DNA of 64,000 nucleotides from Sporosalibacterium faouarense. GTDB taxonomy: Bacteria; Bacillota; Clostridia; Tissierellales; VENL01. This document shows positions 43,799 through 53,302 of the stretch, in pieces. Made by a program: the position numbers and the translations under genes. Under the pieces are notes generated by a model. That model saw only the letters and a program-made list of their open reading frames with translations. It was not told the origin of the DNA and ran no database searches. The stretch covers positions 1-64,000 of the forward strand of contig NZ_JAETGO010000023.1 of assembly GCF_016765695.1 (NCBI RefSeq), written 5' to 3'. Each line of letters starts with the position of its first letter. Position 1 is the stretch's first letter.

Positions 43799-44086
43799 CT
43801 AATTAATTTTCGACATTAAGTTGTTCAAAGAGTCTTTTATGTCTTTGCCAAACTCATCTAATTGTTCTTTTAAGGCTTCCCAATTTTCTTCCCCTGTATC
43901 TTTTAACTCATTCAATTTACCCTGTGCTTCGCTCCTTTTACCTTGAATGTCTTCTATTGTGTTTATTAATTCTATCTCTTTATCAGCTTTGGTTTGTTGT
44001 ACTTTAGCCTTTAGTTTATTAAGTTCCGCTTTCCATTCATCAAGTTGGGCTTCCATTTTTTCTCGGTACTGTTTCTTAGTATCCAT
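43799..44086 (-). CDS. Coiled-coil protein, unknown
   Basis: 95 residues, almost wholly alpha-helical and charged: heptad-like KAKVQQTKADKEIELINTI and LNELKDTGEENWEALKEQLD, the latter like apolipoprotein/YtxH-type repeats. No signal peptide. Ribosome site aaggagg on this strand. Function unknown. Confidence 0.7.
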   Translation of the reverse strand: MDTKKQYREKMEAQLDEWKAELNKLKAKVQQTKADKEIELINTIEDIQGKRSEAQGKLNELKDTGEENWEALKEQLDEFGKDIKDSLNNLMSKIN

Positions 44087-44276
44087 AAAATTCCTCCTTT
44101 TAAATTTTCTATTACGATGAATCGCTCTTATTATTCACTTACCCCCATTCACTATAAATATTCAAAATTACTTGTTTTGATTAATTGGATTCTAAAGGGT
44201 ATATATTAAAATATAATAATAACATGGTTTAATATAAGCATAAGTGTTATAATTTGAATAGTGCTATTTTATTTGT

Positions 44277-44351
44277 GAAATTGCATACTACATTTTCACA
44301 TAAAAAATATATAGAAAATGTAAATATATGCAAGAGAAGTTATGCAATTTC
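44277..44351. repeat. Nested inverted repeats in the corA leader
   Basis: Outer arms GAAATTGCATA (44277-44287) and TATGCAATTTC (44341-44351), inner arms TACATTTTC (44289-44297) and GAAAATGTA (44314-44322), all perfect. Lies before the small frame at 44382. Confidence 0.55.
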
Positions 44352-44381
44352 TTAGAATGTGAAATGGAAAGGGTGATGAAA

Positions 44382-44465
44382 ATGGATGAAGGTCCTGGGT
44401 TACTGAGAACTAATAGAATAATGAAACTTTCTCCTTTGGATATTCATCGATTTTATCACGTATAA
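44382..44465 (+). CDS. Possible leader peptide upstream of corA
   Basis: 27-codon frame beginning MDEGPGLLRTNRIMK and ending in SPLDIHRFYHV, with ribosome site ggaaaggg 4-10 bases before ATG 44376 or ATG 44382. It ends 43 bp before the corA start. Leader peptides controlling Mg2+ transporter genes are known in enterobacteria (mgtL, corL); this one is unrelated in sequence as far as I can tell. It may also be chance. Confidence 0.4.
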   Translation: MDEGPGLLRTNRIMKLSPLDIHRFYHV

Positions 44466-44508
44466 TAGGAAATCCACTGGAGAAACATAAGATTGTGAGG
44501 TGGACGTT

Positions 44509-45441
44509 ATGCTTAATATTTACAAAACAGTTAATAATTCTTTAGAGGAATTAAATGAGTTCCAAGATGGGGTGTGGATAAATTTAGTAAATCCAACGAA
44601 GGAAGAATTAGATATAGTAAATCAGGATTTAGAAATAGATATGGATTTTTTACTTGCTCCATTGGATGATGAAGAAAGTTCTAGAATTGAGAGAGAAAAC
44701 AATCAAATTTTTATTTTAGTTGATATACCTATGGTGGAAGAAGAGGACGGGTCATATGTCTATTACACATTTCCACTGGGTATTATATTATCAGATAAGA
44801 CAATAATCACAGTATGCCTTAAGGAAAATTCAATAATAGATCAATTTAAGCAAAATTTAGTGAAATCATTCTTTACTTATAAGAGGAATAGATTTGTACT
44901 TCAATTACTTTTTAGAATTGCAGCTAGATATCTCTTATATCTAAAGCAAATAGATAAGATGAGTAATGAAATAGAAAGAAGACTCCATAGGTCTACTAAG
45001 AATAAAGAACTTATACAATTATTAGACTTAGAAAAAAGTTTGGTTTATTTTTCAACATCATTAAAAGCTAATGAAATAGTAATGGAAAAACTATTAAAAA
45101 CAGATGCACTTAAACTATATCCGGAAGATGAAGAGTTACTAGAGGATGTAATTATTGAGAATAAACAGGCTATTGAGATGGCCAATATATATAGCAATAT
45201 ATTAAGTGGCATGATGGATGCATTTGCATCAGTAATATCAAATAATTTAAACATAGTTATGAAGGTATTAACTTCTATAACAATAGTGATGGCTATACCA
45301 ACGATGCTAGCTAGCTTCTATGGGATGAACATAGGACTTCCATTACAGGATTCTCCATATGCTTTCTTATTGATCATAGGAACTTCTGTAGTACTATCTA
45401 CTTTTGCTGTTTTAGTATTAACTAGAAAGAATATGTTTTGA
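44509..45441 (+). CDS. corA: CorA-family Mg2+/divalent metal channel
   Basis: 310 residues. Long N-terminal cytoplasmic domain, stalk helix, then two membrane segments (about 250-270 and 285-305) joined by the signature YGMNIGLP. A pentameric Mg2+ (or Co2+/Ni2+) uptake channel gated by cytoplasmic Mg2+. ATG 44509 follows gtgaggtgg. Preceded by nested hairpins and a small frame that could regulate it. Confidence 0.94.
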   Translation: MLNIYKTVNNSLEELNEFQDGVWINLVNPTKEELDIVNQDLEIDMDFLLAPLDDEESSRIERENNQIFILVDIPMVEEEDGSYVYYTFPLGIILSDKTIITVCLKENSIIDQFKQNLVKSFFTYKRNRFVLQLLFRIAARYLLYLKQIDKMSNEIERRLHRSTKNKELIQLLDLEKSLVYFSTSLKANEIVMEKLLKTDALKLYPEDEELLEDVIIENKQAIEMANIYSNILSGMMDAFASVISNNLNIVMKVLTSITIVMAIPTMLASFYGMNIGLPLQDSPYAFLLIIGTSVVLSTFAVLVLTRKNMF

Positions 45442-45445
45442 AGTA

Positions 45446-45486
45446 AAAATAAAGTCAGGAGATTTAAATCTCCTGACTTTATTTTT
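45446..45486. terminator. Bidirectional terminator
   Basis: Stem aaataaagtcaggagat/atctcctgactttattt between convergent genes. Confidence 0.92.
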
Positions 45487-45504
45487 CGAGTATTTATTTT
45501 AAAT

Positions 45505-47307
45505 CTATATTGAGTATTTCCCTAAATCCTCTTTAAAATCTGTGGATACTTTTTTAAATTCTCTAATGCTTTCCATCATTTTGTCGATTTCTTGAGTATA
45601 TACAGTAACATTAGCGCTTACTTCCTCAGAAGAAGCTGAATTTTCTTCAGCAATAGCAGCTAGAGATTCTATATTTTGAGAAACGCTATTAATTGAACTG
45701 GTTTCGTCAGTTAATTTGTTAATCATTCTAATAAGAGAAGATGATACCTTTTCAATAGAGTTTACAGTGCTATAATTGGATTCTGCAACACTTGAAAGCT
45801 TAGTATTTTCTTCTTCTAGAACTGTAAACTGTACTTCGATTTGTCCAACTAAGTCATTAATTTCTTTAATAAATGAAATTAAATTATCATTTATATTCTT
45901 AACAGCATCCTTCGTATCCTCAGCTAGAGTTCTTATCTCATCTGCCACTACAGTAAATCCTCTACCAGCTTCTCCAGCCCTAGATGCCTCAATTGCTGCA
46001 TTCAATGCAAGTAAATTTGTTTGATCAGATATTGATTCTACAGTTTCTACTATTTTGGTAACATCCTCAGCTCTAGTCTGAATTGATAGACTACTTTCTT
46101 TAACCTGTGCAAATTCAGCTAAAATATTCTTTAAGCTTACAGAAGTGTCATTTAGCTCCTCATAACCATCACTAATTTTATTAACTGCCGTTTCTAAATC
46201 ACTCTTACTTGTATTTTCCTCTTCCACAATCTTATTTAATGCCTCAATATTGTTGTTTAATAGGTATGCAGCAGATTCAGTTTCATTAGCTTGTCCCGTC
46301 GCACCTTGAGCAACCTGTTCAACTACACCAGAAATATCCTTAGATGTCTCACCCATTTTTTTTGAAATTTCATTAAATTTATCTCCAAAAACGTTAAGCT
46401 CATCGGTCATGCCTTTAAAACCAACAAAATCACTTTTCAATATGTTTCTATAATCAGTTAATGAGATTATTATTTCTTCAAAGAAGTCATTAGTAGAAAT
46501 ATTTGTTTCTTCAGAATAATTTCTATTCTTTAAGTCATTTAAAACATTAAAAACACTTTTCTTTGGCATCATAAGTAATTTAGAAAAAATATAAGGAACT
46601 AATAGAGTTAATCCCAAAGTAACTCCTGTAAGCATTGTTCCATCTATAAATCTTGATAAGATGCCATAAGGGATTCCTATAAACAATAAGGAAGCTATTC
46701 CTATTTTTACTTCTATACTTTTTATAAATCCAAAAGATAATAGTTTGTTTATTTTATAGGATTTATGATAATAAATCTGTTCCGAGAATCTCACATGAAT
46801 TTTTGTATAACTATTTGTTTTTTCAATTTCTTTTACTTCTATAGTCTCTCCGTAGAATTTTGCAGCTCCTTCAATCATACCGTGAAAATAACCAAACATT
46901 CCTCTAGATGAGTTATAAGTCATTTCAGCAGTGTAACCGTCTATGGCTTTCATCTTTAATATAGGCGGCTTAGCTCCAGGGATTTTTTGTGTAACTACGA
47001 CATGAACATCATACATAGACTTTAAGAAAGAATATAGATTTTTATGCTTAAAGAAGGCTGGATAGTCCTCAGAAAATGTTAGTACATTATCATTTCCTAT
47101 TGACTTCCATACATCATATGACTTTTTATCTATTTCTTTTGAAATAAAATCAACAATACCCATTGCGTAGCTGTCTTCAATGTCTTCTGTTGGTTTGAAA
47201 AGTTTCTTGGGGTCCATATTATTAGCTGTCATTGCCTCATTTGTTAAATCATCGCCGTAAATTTTACGGCAAGTTTTTATCCAGGCTTGTACAATTGTAC
47301 CTTTCAT
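45505..47307 (-). CDS. Methyl-accepting chemotaxis protein with N-terminal H-NOX domain
   Basis: 600 residues. H-NOX haem domain at 1-185: haem ligand His102 (YDVHVVV) and haem-binding YxSxR (Tyr131, Ser133, Arg135). Distal residues Trp9, Asn74 and Tyr140 are all present; this triad makes the Thermoanaerobacter Tar4 H-NOX an oxygen binder, so O2 rather than only NO is predicted. Two membrane segments at about 205-250 and a methyl-accepting signalling domain with [20 protein letters not shown]. Senses gas at the cytoplasmic face and feeds CheA. Aerotaxis away from O2 would suit an anaerobe. Confidence 0.95.
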   Translation of the reverse strand: MKGTIVQAWIKTCRKIYGDDLTNEAMTANNMDPKKLFKPTEDIEDSYAMGIVDFISKEIDKKSYDVWKSIGNDNVLTFSEDYPAFFKHKNLYSFLKSMYDVHVVVTQKIPGAKPPILKMKAIDGYTAEMTYNSSRGMFGYFHGMIEGAAKFYGETIEVKEIEKTNSYTKIHVRFSEQIYYHKSYKINKLLSFGFIKSIEVKIGIASLLFIGIPYGILSRFIDGTMLTGVTLGLTLLVPYIFSKLLMMPKKSVFNVLNDLKNRNYSEETNISTNDFFEEIIISLTDYRNILKSDFVGFKGMTDELNVFGDKFNEISKKMGETSKDISGVVEQVAQGATGQANETESAAYLLNNNIEALNKIVEEENTSKSDLETAVNKISDGYEELNDTSVSLKNILAEFAQVKESSLSIQTRAEDVTKIVETVESISDQTNLLALNAAIEASRAGEAGRGFTVVADEIRTLAEDTKDAVKNINDNLISFIKEINDLVGQIEVQFTVLEEENTKLSSVAESNYSTVNSIEKVSSSLIRMINKLTDETSSINSVSQNIESLAAIAEENSASSEEVSANVTVYTQEIDKMMESIREFKKVSTDFKEDLGKYSI

Positions 47308-47544
47308 AATTAAGGGGTTATCCCCGTCCCTCCCTTCGATAAATACATATAATATATAAATTAGACATCAAATTACAAAATCCTTCATTAAGCATATAAA
47401 TGCAAAAATATATTTATTATGGCTTCTCCTTACTCACGTGGTCAAAGTAATAAACATACTATATAATATATCAATTTATATTAATATTAATAAAAAGAGG
47501 ACTTATATAATATTTTATTGCATAAATGAAGGGGGTATATTTCC
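47308..47544. other. Divergent intergenic region
   Basis: AT-rich, separates the H-NOX receptor (-) from the SpoIID-amidase gene (+), so must hold two outward promoters; I could not pick either with confidence. Confidence 0.3.
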
Positions 47545-48972
47545 GTGTTAGGAAATAATGATATATATATAAAAGTTTATAGATGTTTAACTGATAAAAT
47601 TGAAAGTCTTCCTATGGAGGAAGTTGTTAAAATGATGATATTATCTGAAATTAATATAGATTTTCATATAGAATTGCTGAAGTGTCAAACTATAATAGCT
47701 AGAACTCGTATTGTTAAAGAAGCTAAATGTTTTGGAGGCAAAGGATATAGTGAAGTTGAAGATTGTGATATATGTGATAGAGACTTTTGTATTGAAATGA
47801 TAAATAATAAATATATTAAAGATAAATGGGGAGATAACTATGCAAAAAATAACAAAAAACTAAATGAAGCAATTAATAGTACTAAAGGGTTGATAATAAC
47901 CTATAATAATAAGCCTATAGATGCTAAATATCATAGTACATGTGGAGGAGCTACTGAAAACTCTGAGAATGTCACAGGTAATCAGATTACTTATTTAAGA
48001 CGGGTGCTCTGTGACTATTGTAAAGAATCGCCTTATTGGGATAATAAAAGAGACTTTTTTCTTGATGAAATTGAAGATAAATTAAGAATAAAGTTCCCAA
48101 ATATCACGCCAAGTTTAAAAAGTGAGATAAAAGGATTCATAGAAGAAGTAGATAAAGATGAGAGTGGAAGAGTATTAAGCATGAAAATAGGAGGAAAAAA
48201 ATTTAAAGGCACAGAAATTAGAGAGCTTTTGGGATTGAACTCTACAAGGTTTAGTATATCTCCAGCAGTAATTTCTTTTAATACCCAAGGAAAGGGCCAT
48301 GGAATAGGTTTCTGTCAGTATGGTGGAAATGAAATGGCTCAAAAAGGGCATTCTTATTATGAAATTTTAAAATATTATTATACAGGAATAGCAGTCAAAA
48401 AATATAATAAGCCAAGTATAAAAAAACCGTTGAGTGGAAAACTAATAATGTTGGATCCTGCCCATGGTGGAGAAGATAATGGTTCAGAAGGAGCCAAAGG
48501 TATGAAGGAAAAAGATGTGGTATTAGAAGTTGGAAAGTACACTAAAGAGAGGCTTGAAGATTTAGGGGCTATAGTTATCTTAACTAGAGAAGATGATCGT
48601 TACTTATCATTGAGTAAAAGGGCAGAACTTGCTAATGATAAAAAACCTGATTTTTTTATTACTTTAAGTTTAAGTGCCTTCCCTAATACATCAGTAAATG
48701 GATGCGAGATATACCATTATAGAGGCGATAAGGATAGTCAAGCCCTAGGAAATTATATAATGGAGAATTTAGTCAAGGAGACAAATTTAATAAATAGAGG
48801 CGTAAGGACAGCAGAGTTATTTTTGGTCAAAGAAGTTAGGAATAGTGCTATACAGATATTTATAGATTATTTAACTAATCCTGATGTAGAAGAAAAACTA
48901 GCTGACAAGAAAAATATTCAAAAGATATCTAAGGGAATAGTGCAAGGTATTGTCAGTTTTTATAAGTATTAG
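47545..48972 (+). CDS. Fusion of SpoIID-like lytic transglycosylase and N-acetylmuramoyl-L-alanine amidase
   Basis: 475 residues starting at GTG with ribosome site aaggggg. SpoIID domain at about 20-290: catalytic Glu in HIELLKCQTIIARTR, KYHSTCGGATENSENV, and GHGIGFCQYGGNEMAQKGH. Amidase_3 domain at about 297-475: MLDPAHGGEDNGSEG, KEKDVVLEVGKY, zinc/catalytic residues. Together they would cut both glycan and peptide, as SpoIID and SpoIIP do in engulfment. No signal peptide or membrane segment is visible, and the insert CFGG...CDICDRDFC is Cys-rich. Export route unknown. Confidence 0.88.
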   Translation: MLGNNDIYIKVYRCLTDKIESLPMEEVVKMMILSEINIDFHIELLKCQTIIARTRIVKEAKCFGGKGYSEVEDCDICDRDFCIEMINNKYIKDKWGDNYAKNNKKLNEAINSTKGLIITYNNKPIDAKYHSTCGGATENSENVTGNQITYLRRVLCDYCKESPYWDNKRDFFLDEIEDKLRIKFPNITPSLKSEIKGFIEEVDKDESGRVLSMKIGGKKFKGTEIRELLGLNSTRFSISPAVISFNTQGKGHGIGFCQYGGNEMAQKGHSYYEILKYYYTGIAVKKYNKPSIKKPLSGKLIMLDPAHGGEDNGSEGAKGMKEKDVVLEVGKYTKERLEDLGAIVILTREDDRYLSLSKRAELANDKKPDFFITLSLSAFPNTSVNGCEIYHYRGDKDSQALGNYIMENLVKETNLINRGVRTAELFLVKEVRNSAIQIFIDYLTNPDVEEKLADKKNIQKISKGIVQGIVSFYKY

Positions 48973-49016
48973 CGAAAAAATAGAGAATTTTATGGCATTT
49001 TGTTTGGATTTATCAA

Positions 49017-49046
49017 TTGACAAAAGCTATACTAAAGTAGTATAAT
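49017..49046 (+). promoter_or_regulatory. Upstream veg promoter with palindrome
   Basis: TTGACA (49017-49022), 18 bases, TATAAT (49041-49046). TATACTAAAGTAGTATA (49028-49044) is a perfect 7-3-7 palindrome overlapping the spacer and -10, a candidate repressor site. Confidence 0.6.
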
Positions 49047-49059
49047 AAATATTTAAGAC

Positions 49060-49088
49060 TTGACACGATTTTGTTTGTATGCTATAAT
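49060..49088 (+). promoter_or_regulatory. Downstream veg promoter
   Basis: TTGACA (49060-49065), 17 bases, TATAAT (49083-49088): a consensus sigma-A promoter, as for veg in B. subtilis. Confidence 0.85.
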
Positions 49089-49122
49089 AAATTAGCCATA
49101 CATTTTGAAAGAAGGTGATTGT

Positions 49123-49389
49123 TTGTTACAAAGGAACTCTTTAGATAAAATTAAGGAAAACGTAGAAAACTGCATAGGACAAAAAGTTAGACTTAAAGCT
49201 AACAAAGGCAGAAAGAAAACAACAATCAGAGAAGGTGTCCTAGAGAACGCATACCCTAGTATATTCGTAGTAAAGATTGACGGAGGATATAATTCAGTAA
49301 GAAGAGTGTCTTATAGTTATTCAGATATATTGACCGAAACAGTTGAAGTAACAATTTGTAATGAAGATAGAAAGATTCAAATCAGTTAA
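49123..49389 (+). CDS. veg: Veg protein
   Basis: 88 residues starting at TTG 49123, chosen since gaaggtg lies 6 bases upstream. Veg family motifs: IKENVENCIGQKVRLKANKG, GRKKTTIREGVLENAYPSIFV and RRVSYSYSDILTETVE. In B. subtilis Veg stimulates biofilm gene expression by acting on SinR, and lies near ksgA. Here it is 21 kb from rsmA, just before the biofilm-like locus. Two tandem strong promoters. Confidence 0.94.
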   Translation: MLQRNSLDKIKENVENCIGQKVRLKANKGRKKTTIREGVLENAYPSIFVVKIDGGYNSVRRVSYSYSDILTETVEVTICNEDRKIQIS

Positions 49390-49404
49390 AAAAATATTCT
49401 AATT

Positions 49405-49444
49405 AAAATAAAGCCACCCAGGAAGGGTGGCTTTATTTTTTTTT
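49405..49444 (+). terminator. Rho-independent terminator after veg
   Basis: Stem aataaagccaccc/gggtggctttatt, T run of eight. Confidence 0.92.
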
Positions 49445-49599
49445 GATAATAATCTAGAAAGTTGAATCAAAAAAGCTATAATTCTAAAGTAGTATTTGAT
49501 GTAATACTAATGAGTAAAAATATATTAAAAAAAATTAATAAAGTTAGGAATATAATAAGTTGTACATGCATATAATGTGATGAATACAGTTTTTATATG

Positions 49600-49668
49600 A
49601 TAGGAGATAATGAAGTATATCCGTTATTTGGGCACCTAGGATATATGGAATCAGTGGTGCAACCGGCC
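49600..49668 (+). ncRNA. c-di-GMP-II riboswitch, copy 1
   Basis: Matches the class II c-di-GMP aptamer: ggagataatgaag at the 5' end, TTTGGGCACC, and CAGTGGTGCAACCGGCC at the 3' end; the C. acetobutylicum element has TTGGGCAC and GTAGTGCAACCGACC. Stem GCACC/GGTGC present. A -10-like TATAAT lies at 49571-49576. The 3' CCGGCC is shared with the terminator stem, so ligand binding should prevent termination (an ON switch). Controls the kinase-regulator unit. Confidence 0.87.
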
Positions 49669-49691
49669 TTTTTTTAGGGTCGGTATTTTTA
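49663..49691 (+). terminator. Riboswitch-controlled terminator, copy 1
   Basis: CCGGCC (49663-49668) pairs with GGTCGG (49678-49683), followed by tattttta. The first arm belongs to the aptamer, which explains switching. Confidence 0.7.
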
Positions 49692-49769
49692 TTACGTGGA
49701 CTAAAAAATATAGATATTTATGTTTAGTTTTCATGTCTTTAGACTAACAACCATTAGGAGGGAAATGTT

Positions 49770-51485
49770 TTGACTTTAGAAAAAATATATTCCAGAATAT
49801 CACCTGCCATACAGCAACTAGAAGAAATTAAACTAGTATTTTTTTATAGGTATATATCATTAATTGTAACATCTCTATTTTACATTATAGACAGGTCAGG
49901 ACATTCTATTGATAGAAAGGTTTTTATTATATCTTGTATTAGTATCTCTTCTATAATATTAAACTATTTATATGTAAAAAACCATGATTCTACCTTTAAA
50001 ATAAAAATATTGCTATTAATTGAGACTTTGGGTAATTCATTAATACTAATACCTTCAGGAGGACTTAATAGCCCATATGTTTGGTATGCTTTGAATACTA
50101 TTTTAATATCTTCTATTAAGCTTAAAAAAAGGTATTGTTGGGTAAGCCTTTTTGTCTACTTATTTAGTTCAACATGCATACTTTATTCGATTAAAATTGT
50201 AAGAATCACGCCTTTTACAGCTTTAGTATATGAGGAAATGAATTTAATACTTAGCTTTATATTAATTACAGTTGTAATACAGTACTTGTCCAAGCATATA
50301 AATATCATTAAAGATAAAAAAGTTAAGCTTGAGAGAGCAAACCATCAGCTAGAAATAGCAAACGAAAAAAACAAGGAGTCCATGGAGTATGTAATGAAGC
50401 TATATCAAGCAGTACACTTATTAACCTCTGAAGACAATGAATCTGACTTAATAAGTTTAATTGTTAAATATACAAAGCAATTAACTCGGTCGGAAATAGT
50501 TTTTTTCTATAACTTATCACACTCAAAGCGCAATATAGTATTTAATCATGAAAAGAATAATATCAACTTAGAAAAAGATATTAATTATGTTTTATCACAA
50601 GAAAAAGTTGAAATGTTAAAAGTAGCATCTACTAAGGAAATTACTGCTGATAATAAAGTTTTTGTAATAGCTCCTGTAGTAAGTAATTATAAGATATTTG
50701 GAATATTAGGAATTCAAAAAATCACACGTATAAGTGATGAAGAAGAGAATGGAATAATAAATCAGTTGAAATTTTTATCAGAAATAGGTGGGATTGTATT
50801 GGAAAAGCTGAATTTGGAACGAGTAAATAATCATTTGATTATAAATGAAGAGCAGAAAAGGATAGCTGATGAGATTCACGATAGTACTTTACAGAGACTT
50901 TTTGCTATATCATGTGGGCTAACTGCATTAACCAAGGCGTTTGAAAATTCAAGGACGTATGAATTAACAGATGAATTACAGGTAATAAGAAACTCCTTAA
51001 ATAAAACTATGAAAGAACTAAGGGCTACTGTATATGGTCTTAATTGGAAAAAAACAGGGATTAATTGGTTTATAACCGATATTAATAATTATATAAACGA
51101 AGTAATAAAACTTAATCATGTTAATATTAATTTTGAAGTTCAGGGAAATACTGATTTTTTATCATCACAGCAGAAGAATGCTCTGTATAGAGTTGTGAGT
51201 GAAGGGATAAGTAATGCGGTAAGGCATGGTAAATCAAGCAGTATAGTAATTGAGTTGATTATCAAAGCGAGTACCACATCTCTTAAAATAACTGATAATG
51301 GAATAGGGTTTAACTATGAAAAAATTAGGAAGGAACAGAAGTTAGGATTAGGACTTGGAAACATAGAGTATTTAATTAATTCTCTTAATGGAAAAATATT
51401 ATTTTTTAGTGATATAGAAAAGGGAACTGAAATAAATATTACTATACCTAATAAGTATTATTTAAATAAGGAGGAAATAGTATGA
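49770..51485 (+). CDS. Sensor histidine kinase (NarL/DegS type)
   Basis: 571 residues starting at TTG with ribosome site ggaggga. Five to six membrane segments (about 20-175), a linker coiled coil, a GAF-like domain (about 210-340), HisKA_3 with [13 protein letters not shown], and ATPase motifs [22 protein letters not shown] and [11 protein letters not shown]. Phosphorylates the response regulator, whose start overlaps by 4 bases. Stimulus unknown. Located directly after riboswitch 1. Confidence 0.93.
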   Translation: MTLEKIYSRISPAIQQLEEIKLVFFYRYISLIVTSLFYIIDRSGHSIDRKVFIISCISISSIILNYLYVKNHDSTFKIKILLLIETLGNSLILIPSGGLNSPYVWYALNTILISSIKLKKRYCWVSLFVYLFSSTCILYSIKIVRITPFTALVYEEMNLILSFILITVVIQYLSKHINIIKDKKVKLERANHQLEIANEKNKESMEYVMKLYQAVHLLTSEDNESDLISLIVKYTKQLTRSEIVFFYNLSHSKRNIVFNHEKNNINLEKDINYVLSQEKVEMLKVASTKEITADNKVFVIAPVVSNYKIFGILGIQKITRISDEEENGIINQLKFLSEIGGIVLEKLNLERVNNHLIINEEQKRIADEIHDSTLQRLFAISCGLTALTKAFENSRTYELTDELQVIRNSLNKTMKELRATVYGLNWKKTGINWFITDINNYINEVIKLNHVNINFEVQGNTDFLSSQQKNALYRVVSEGISNAVRHGKSSSIVIELIIKASTTSLKITDNGIGFNYEKIRKEQKLGLGLGNIEYLINSLNGKILFFSDIEKGTEINITIPNKYYLNKEEIV

Positions 51486-52096
51486 GAATACTTTTAGTTG
51501 ATGATCATCCTTTAATAAGGAGAGGGTTAGCTTCTATATTAACTTATGAAGATGACATCGAAGAAACTAAAGAGGCTTCAAATGTTAGTGAAGCAGTGGA
51601 ATTATTAGCATATTATAAATTTGAAATAGCTATAATCGACTTAAGATTGGGCAAAGAGAGCGGGCTGGAAATTGTAAATAGAGCAAAGAATATGGATATA
51701 AAGACAAAATTTATTATGTTAACTTCCTCCTTGAGGTATGAGGACTTTTCCGAAGCTAAAAAAGTAGGTGTTGATGCATATATATTAAAAGAATCCTTCA
51801 TGGATGATATATTATATGCTTTAAAGGTAGTGACCAGGGGCAAAAAATTCTATGATTCTGAAATTATGGAGTATAATATGCAAAGTACTTATAGAAATGA
51901 TTTAAGTGAGTTGACACCCAGAGAGAGGGAAGTACTCAATGAACTTGGCAGGGGTCTTAGCAATATAGAAATTGCTAATCAATTATATATATCAGAAAAT
52001 ACAGTAAAAAAACATGTAAGTAATATTCTATCTAAGCTAGAACTTAGTCATAGAACAGAGGCAGCTCTGTTTATAAAAGATTCAGCTAATTTTTAA
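51482..52096 (+). CDS. Response regulator, NarL/FixJ family
   Basis: 204 residues. Receiver domain with acidic pocket (LLVDDHP), phospho-acceptor Asp53 (IIDLRLG), Thr (MLTSS) and Lys (YILKESF). LuxR-type helix-turn-helix at about 140-200: [43 protein letters not shown]-like core. Translation coupled to the kinase (ATGA overlap). Likely target: the surface genes that follow, by position. Confidence 0.95.
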   Translation: MRILLVDDHPLIRRGLASILTYEDDIEETKEASNVSEAVELLAYYKFEIAIIDLRLGKESGLEIVNRAKNMDIKTKFIMLTSSLRYEDFSEAKKVGVDAYILKESFMDDILYALKVVTRGKKFYDSEIMEYNMQSTYRNDLSELTPREREVLNELGRGLSNIEIANQLYISENTVKKHVSNILSKLELSHRTEAALFIKDSANF

Positions 52097-52144
52097 AGCT
52101 TATATTAGTTAGTTTCAGTTGAATATTGGAGGGAGGAAAATTAA

Positions 52145-52579
52145 TTGACCAGGAAGAGAAAGAGAAGTATGTCTACAAGTAAATTTATAATGGTTGTGAC
52201 TTCTGTAGCTATGTTAAATGCTATGGGAATAAGTTATGCATACTGGAATGATGGATTAAATATTAATACTACTGTGACAACTGGAAGAATGAGTGTATCA
52301 GTTGAAGGAGATAAGGATTTTAATGATATTATAAAGATTAAAGACGGTGAAAAATATACTAAAAAGTTGAATTATACAATCATAAATGAAGGAAGTATAC
52401 CTATTCGATTAAGTGATATAGATACATCTTCTTGCTCTAAACTTAATATATCAACATCAGAATATGATGGAATATTAAATCCAGAAGAGGAAAAATCAAT
52501 TGCTATAACATTAGAAACAGATAAACCTGGAGAATATCCCTTCGATATAATATTGAACTATAAACAATGGAATAGATAA
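52145..52579 (+). CDS. Small exported protein with SipW-type signal region
   Basis: 144 residues starting at TTG after ggagggagga. Signal: basic RKRKRS, hydrophobic MVVTSVAMLNAMGISYAYW, then NTTVTTGRMSVSVEG. This is the pattern of TasA/camelysin precursors cut by SipW. The rest is a short beta-sandwich-like domain (NYTIINEGSIPIRLSDID; PGEYPFDIILNYKQW). Likely a minor fibre or adaptor component. Confidence 0.8.
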   Translation: MTRKRKRSMSTSKFIMVVTSVAMLNAMGISYAYWNDGLNINTTVTTGRMSVSVEGDKDFNDIIKIKDGEKYTKKLNYTIINEGSIPIRLSDIDTSSCSKLNISTSEYDGILNPEEEKSIAITLETDKPGEYPFDIILNYKQWNR

Positions 52580-52651
52580 TTAAAAATTATTATTAGTATA
52601 AGTTAAGTAAGGCTTGATCCTACTTAATAATAATATGCATGGAGGTATAAT

Positions 52652-53302
52652 ATGAAAAAAGGAACGATTATTATAGCTTTTAGTCTTTTAGGTGCATTAA
52701 TGTTGATGTCAGGTGGATATGGGTACTGGAAAGATAGTTTAACAATAACTGGAGAAGTTAAAGTTCAATCATTACCTTCTGAGTCCCAAGATAATCCTTT
52801 GACTGCAACGCCTTCAATAGCAATTGAAGAAATGCAAGAAAAGGCTGGTGATACTACAGACAAGGATAGACAACTTCAAGGTCAAGAAACTGTAGACATA
52901 ATTGATAAAGAGATTGAAGAAAATGGGGATAAATCAATAGATAAATCTATTTATGAGGATGAACCTAAAATAGTAGAAGAAGAAAAAGATATAGAAAATG
53001 AAACTATTGAAGTAAATGCGGAAAATGAAGATATGAAAATAAATAGTGAATTATCTGAAGAAAAGAATGCAGAGAAGATAGATGAAAGCAAAAGTAATGA
53101 AGATAAAAATTCAAATACAAAGGTCAAAACTCAAGAAATGGACTCACCAAAAAATGATGGAATAAAAAATTTGCAGGAGAATTCTATAAATAAAGAAATA
53201 AAATCTGATGATACTAAAGAAAGTAAGGGCGAAGAAAATAGTAATAACTTAAATGTAATTGAAAAGACTAGTAAGGAATACAATTCTAATAATGAAAATT
53301 AA
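52652..53302 (+). CDS. Exported protein with disordered acidic tail
   Basis: 216 residues. SipW-type signal (MKKGTIIIAFSLLGALMLMS, GGYGYWKDSLTITGEVKV), then about 175 residues rich in Glu, Lys, Asp, Asn and Ser with no visible fold. The mature start resembles that of the gene before it, but the beta domain is replaced by the tail. Could be a spacer or wall-interacting polymer; function unknown. Ribosome site tggaggt. Confidence 0.7.
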   Translation: MKKGTIIIAFSLLGALMLMSGGYGYWKDSLTITGEVKVQSLPSESQDNPLTATPSIAIEEMQEKAGDTTDKDRQLQGQETVDIIDKEIEENGDKSIDKSIYEDEPKIVEEEKDIENETIEVNAENEDMKINSELSEEKNAEKIDESKSNEDKNSNTKVKTQEMDSPKNDGIKNLQENSINKEIKSDDTKESKGEENSNNLNVIEKTSKEYNSNNEN

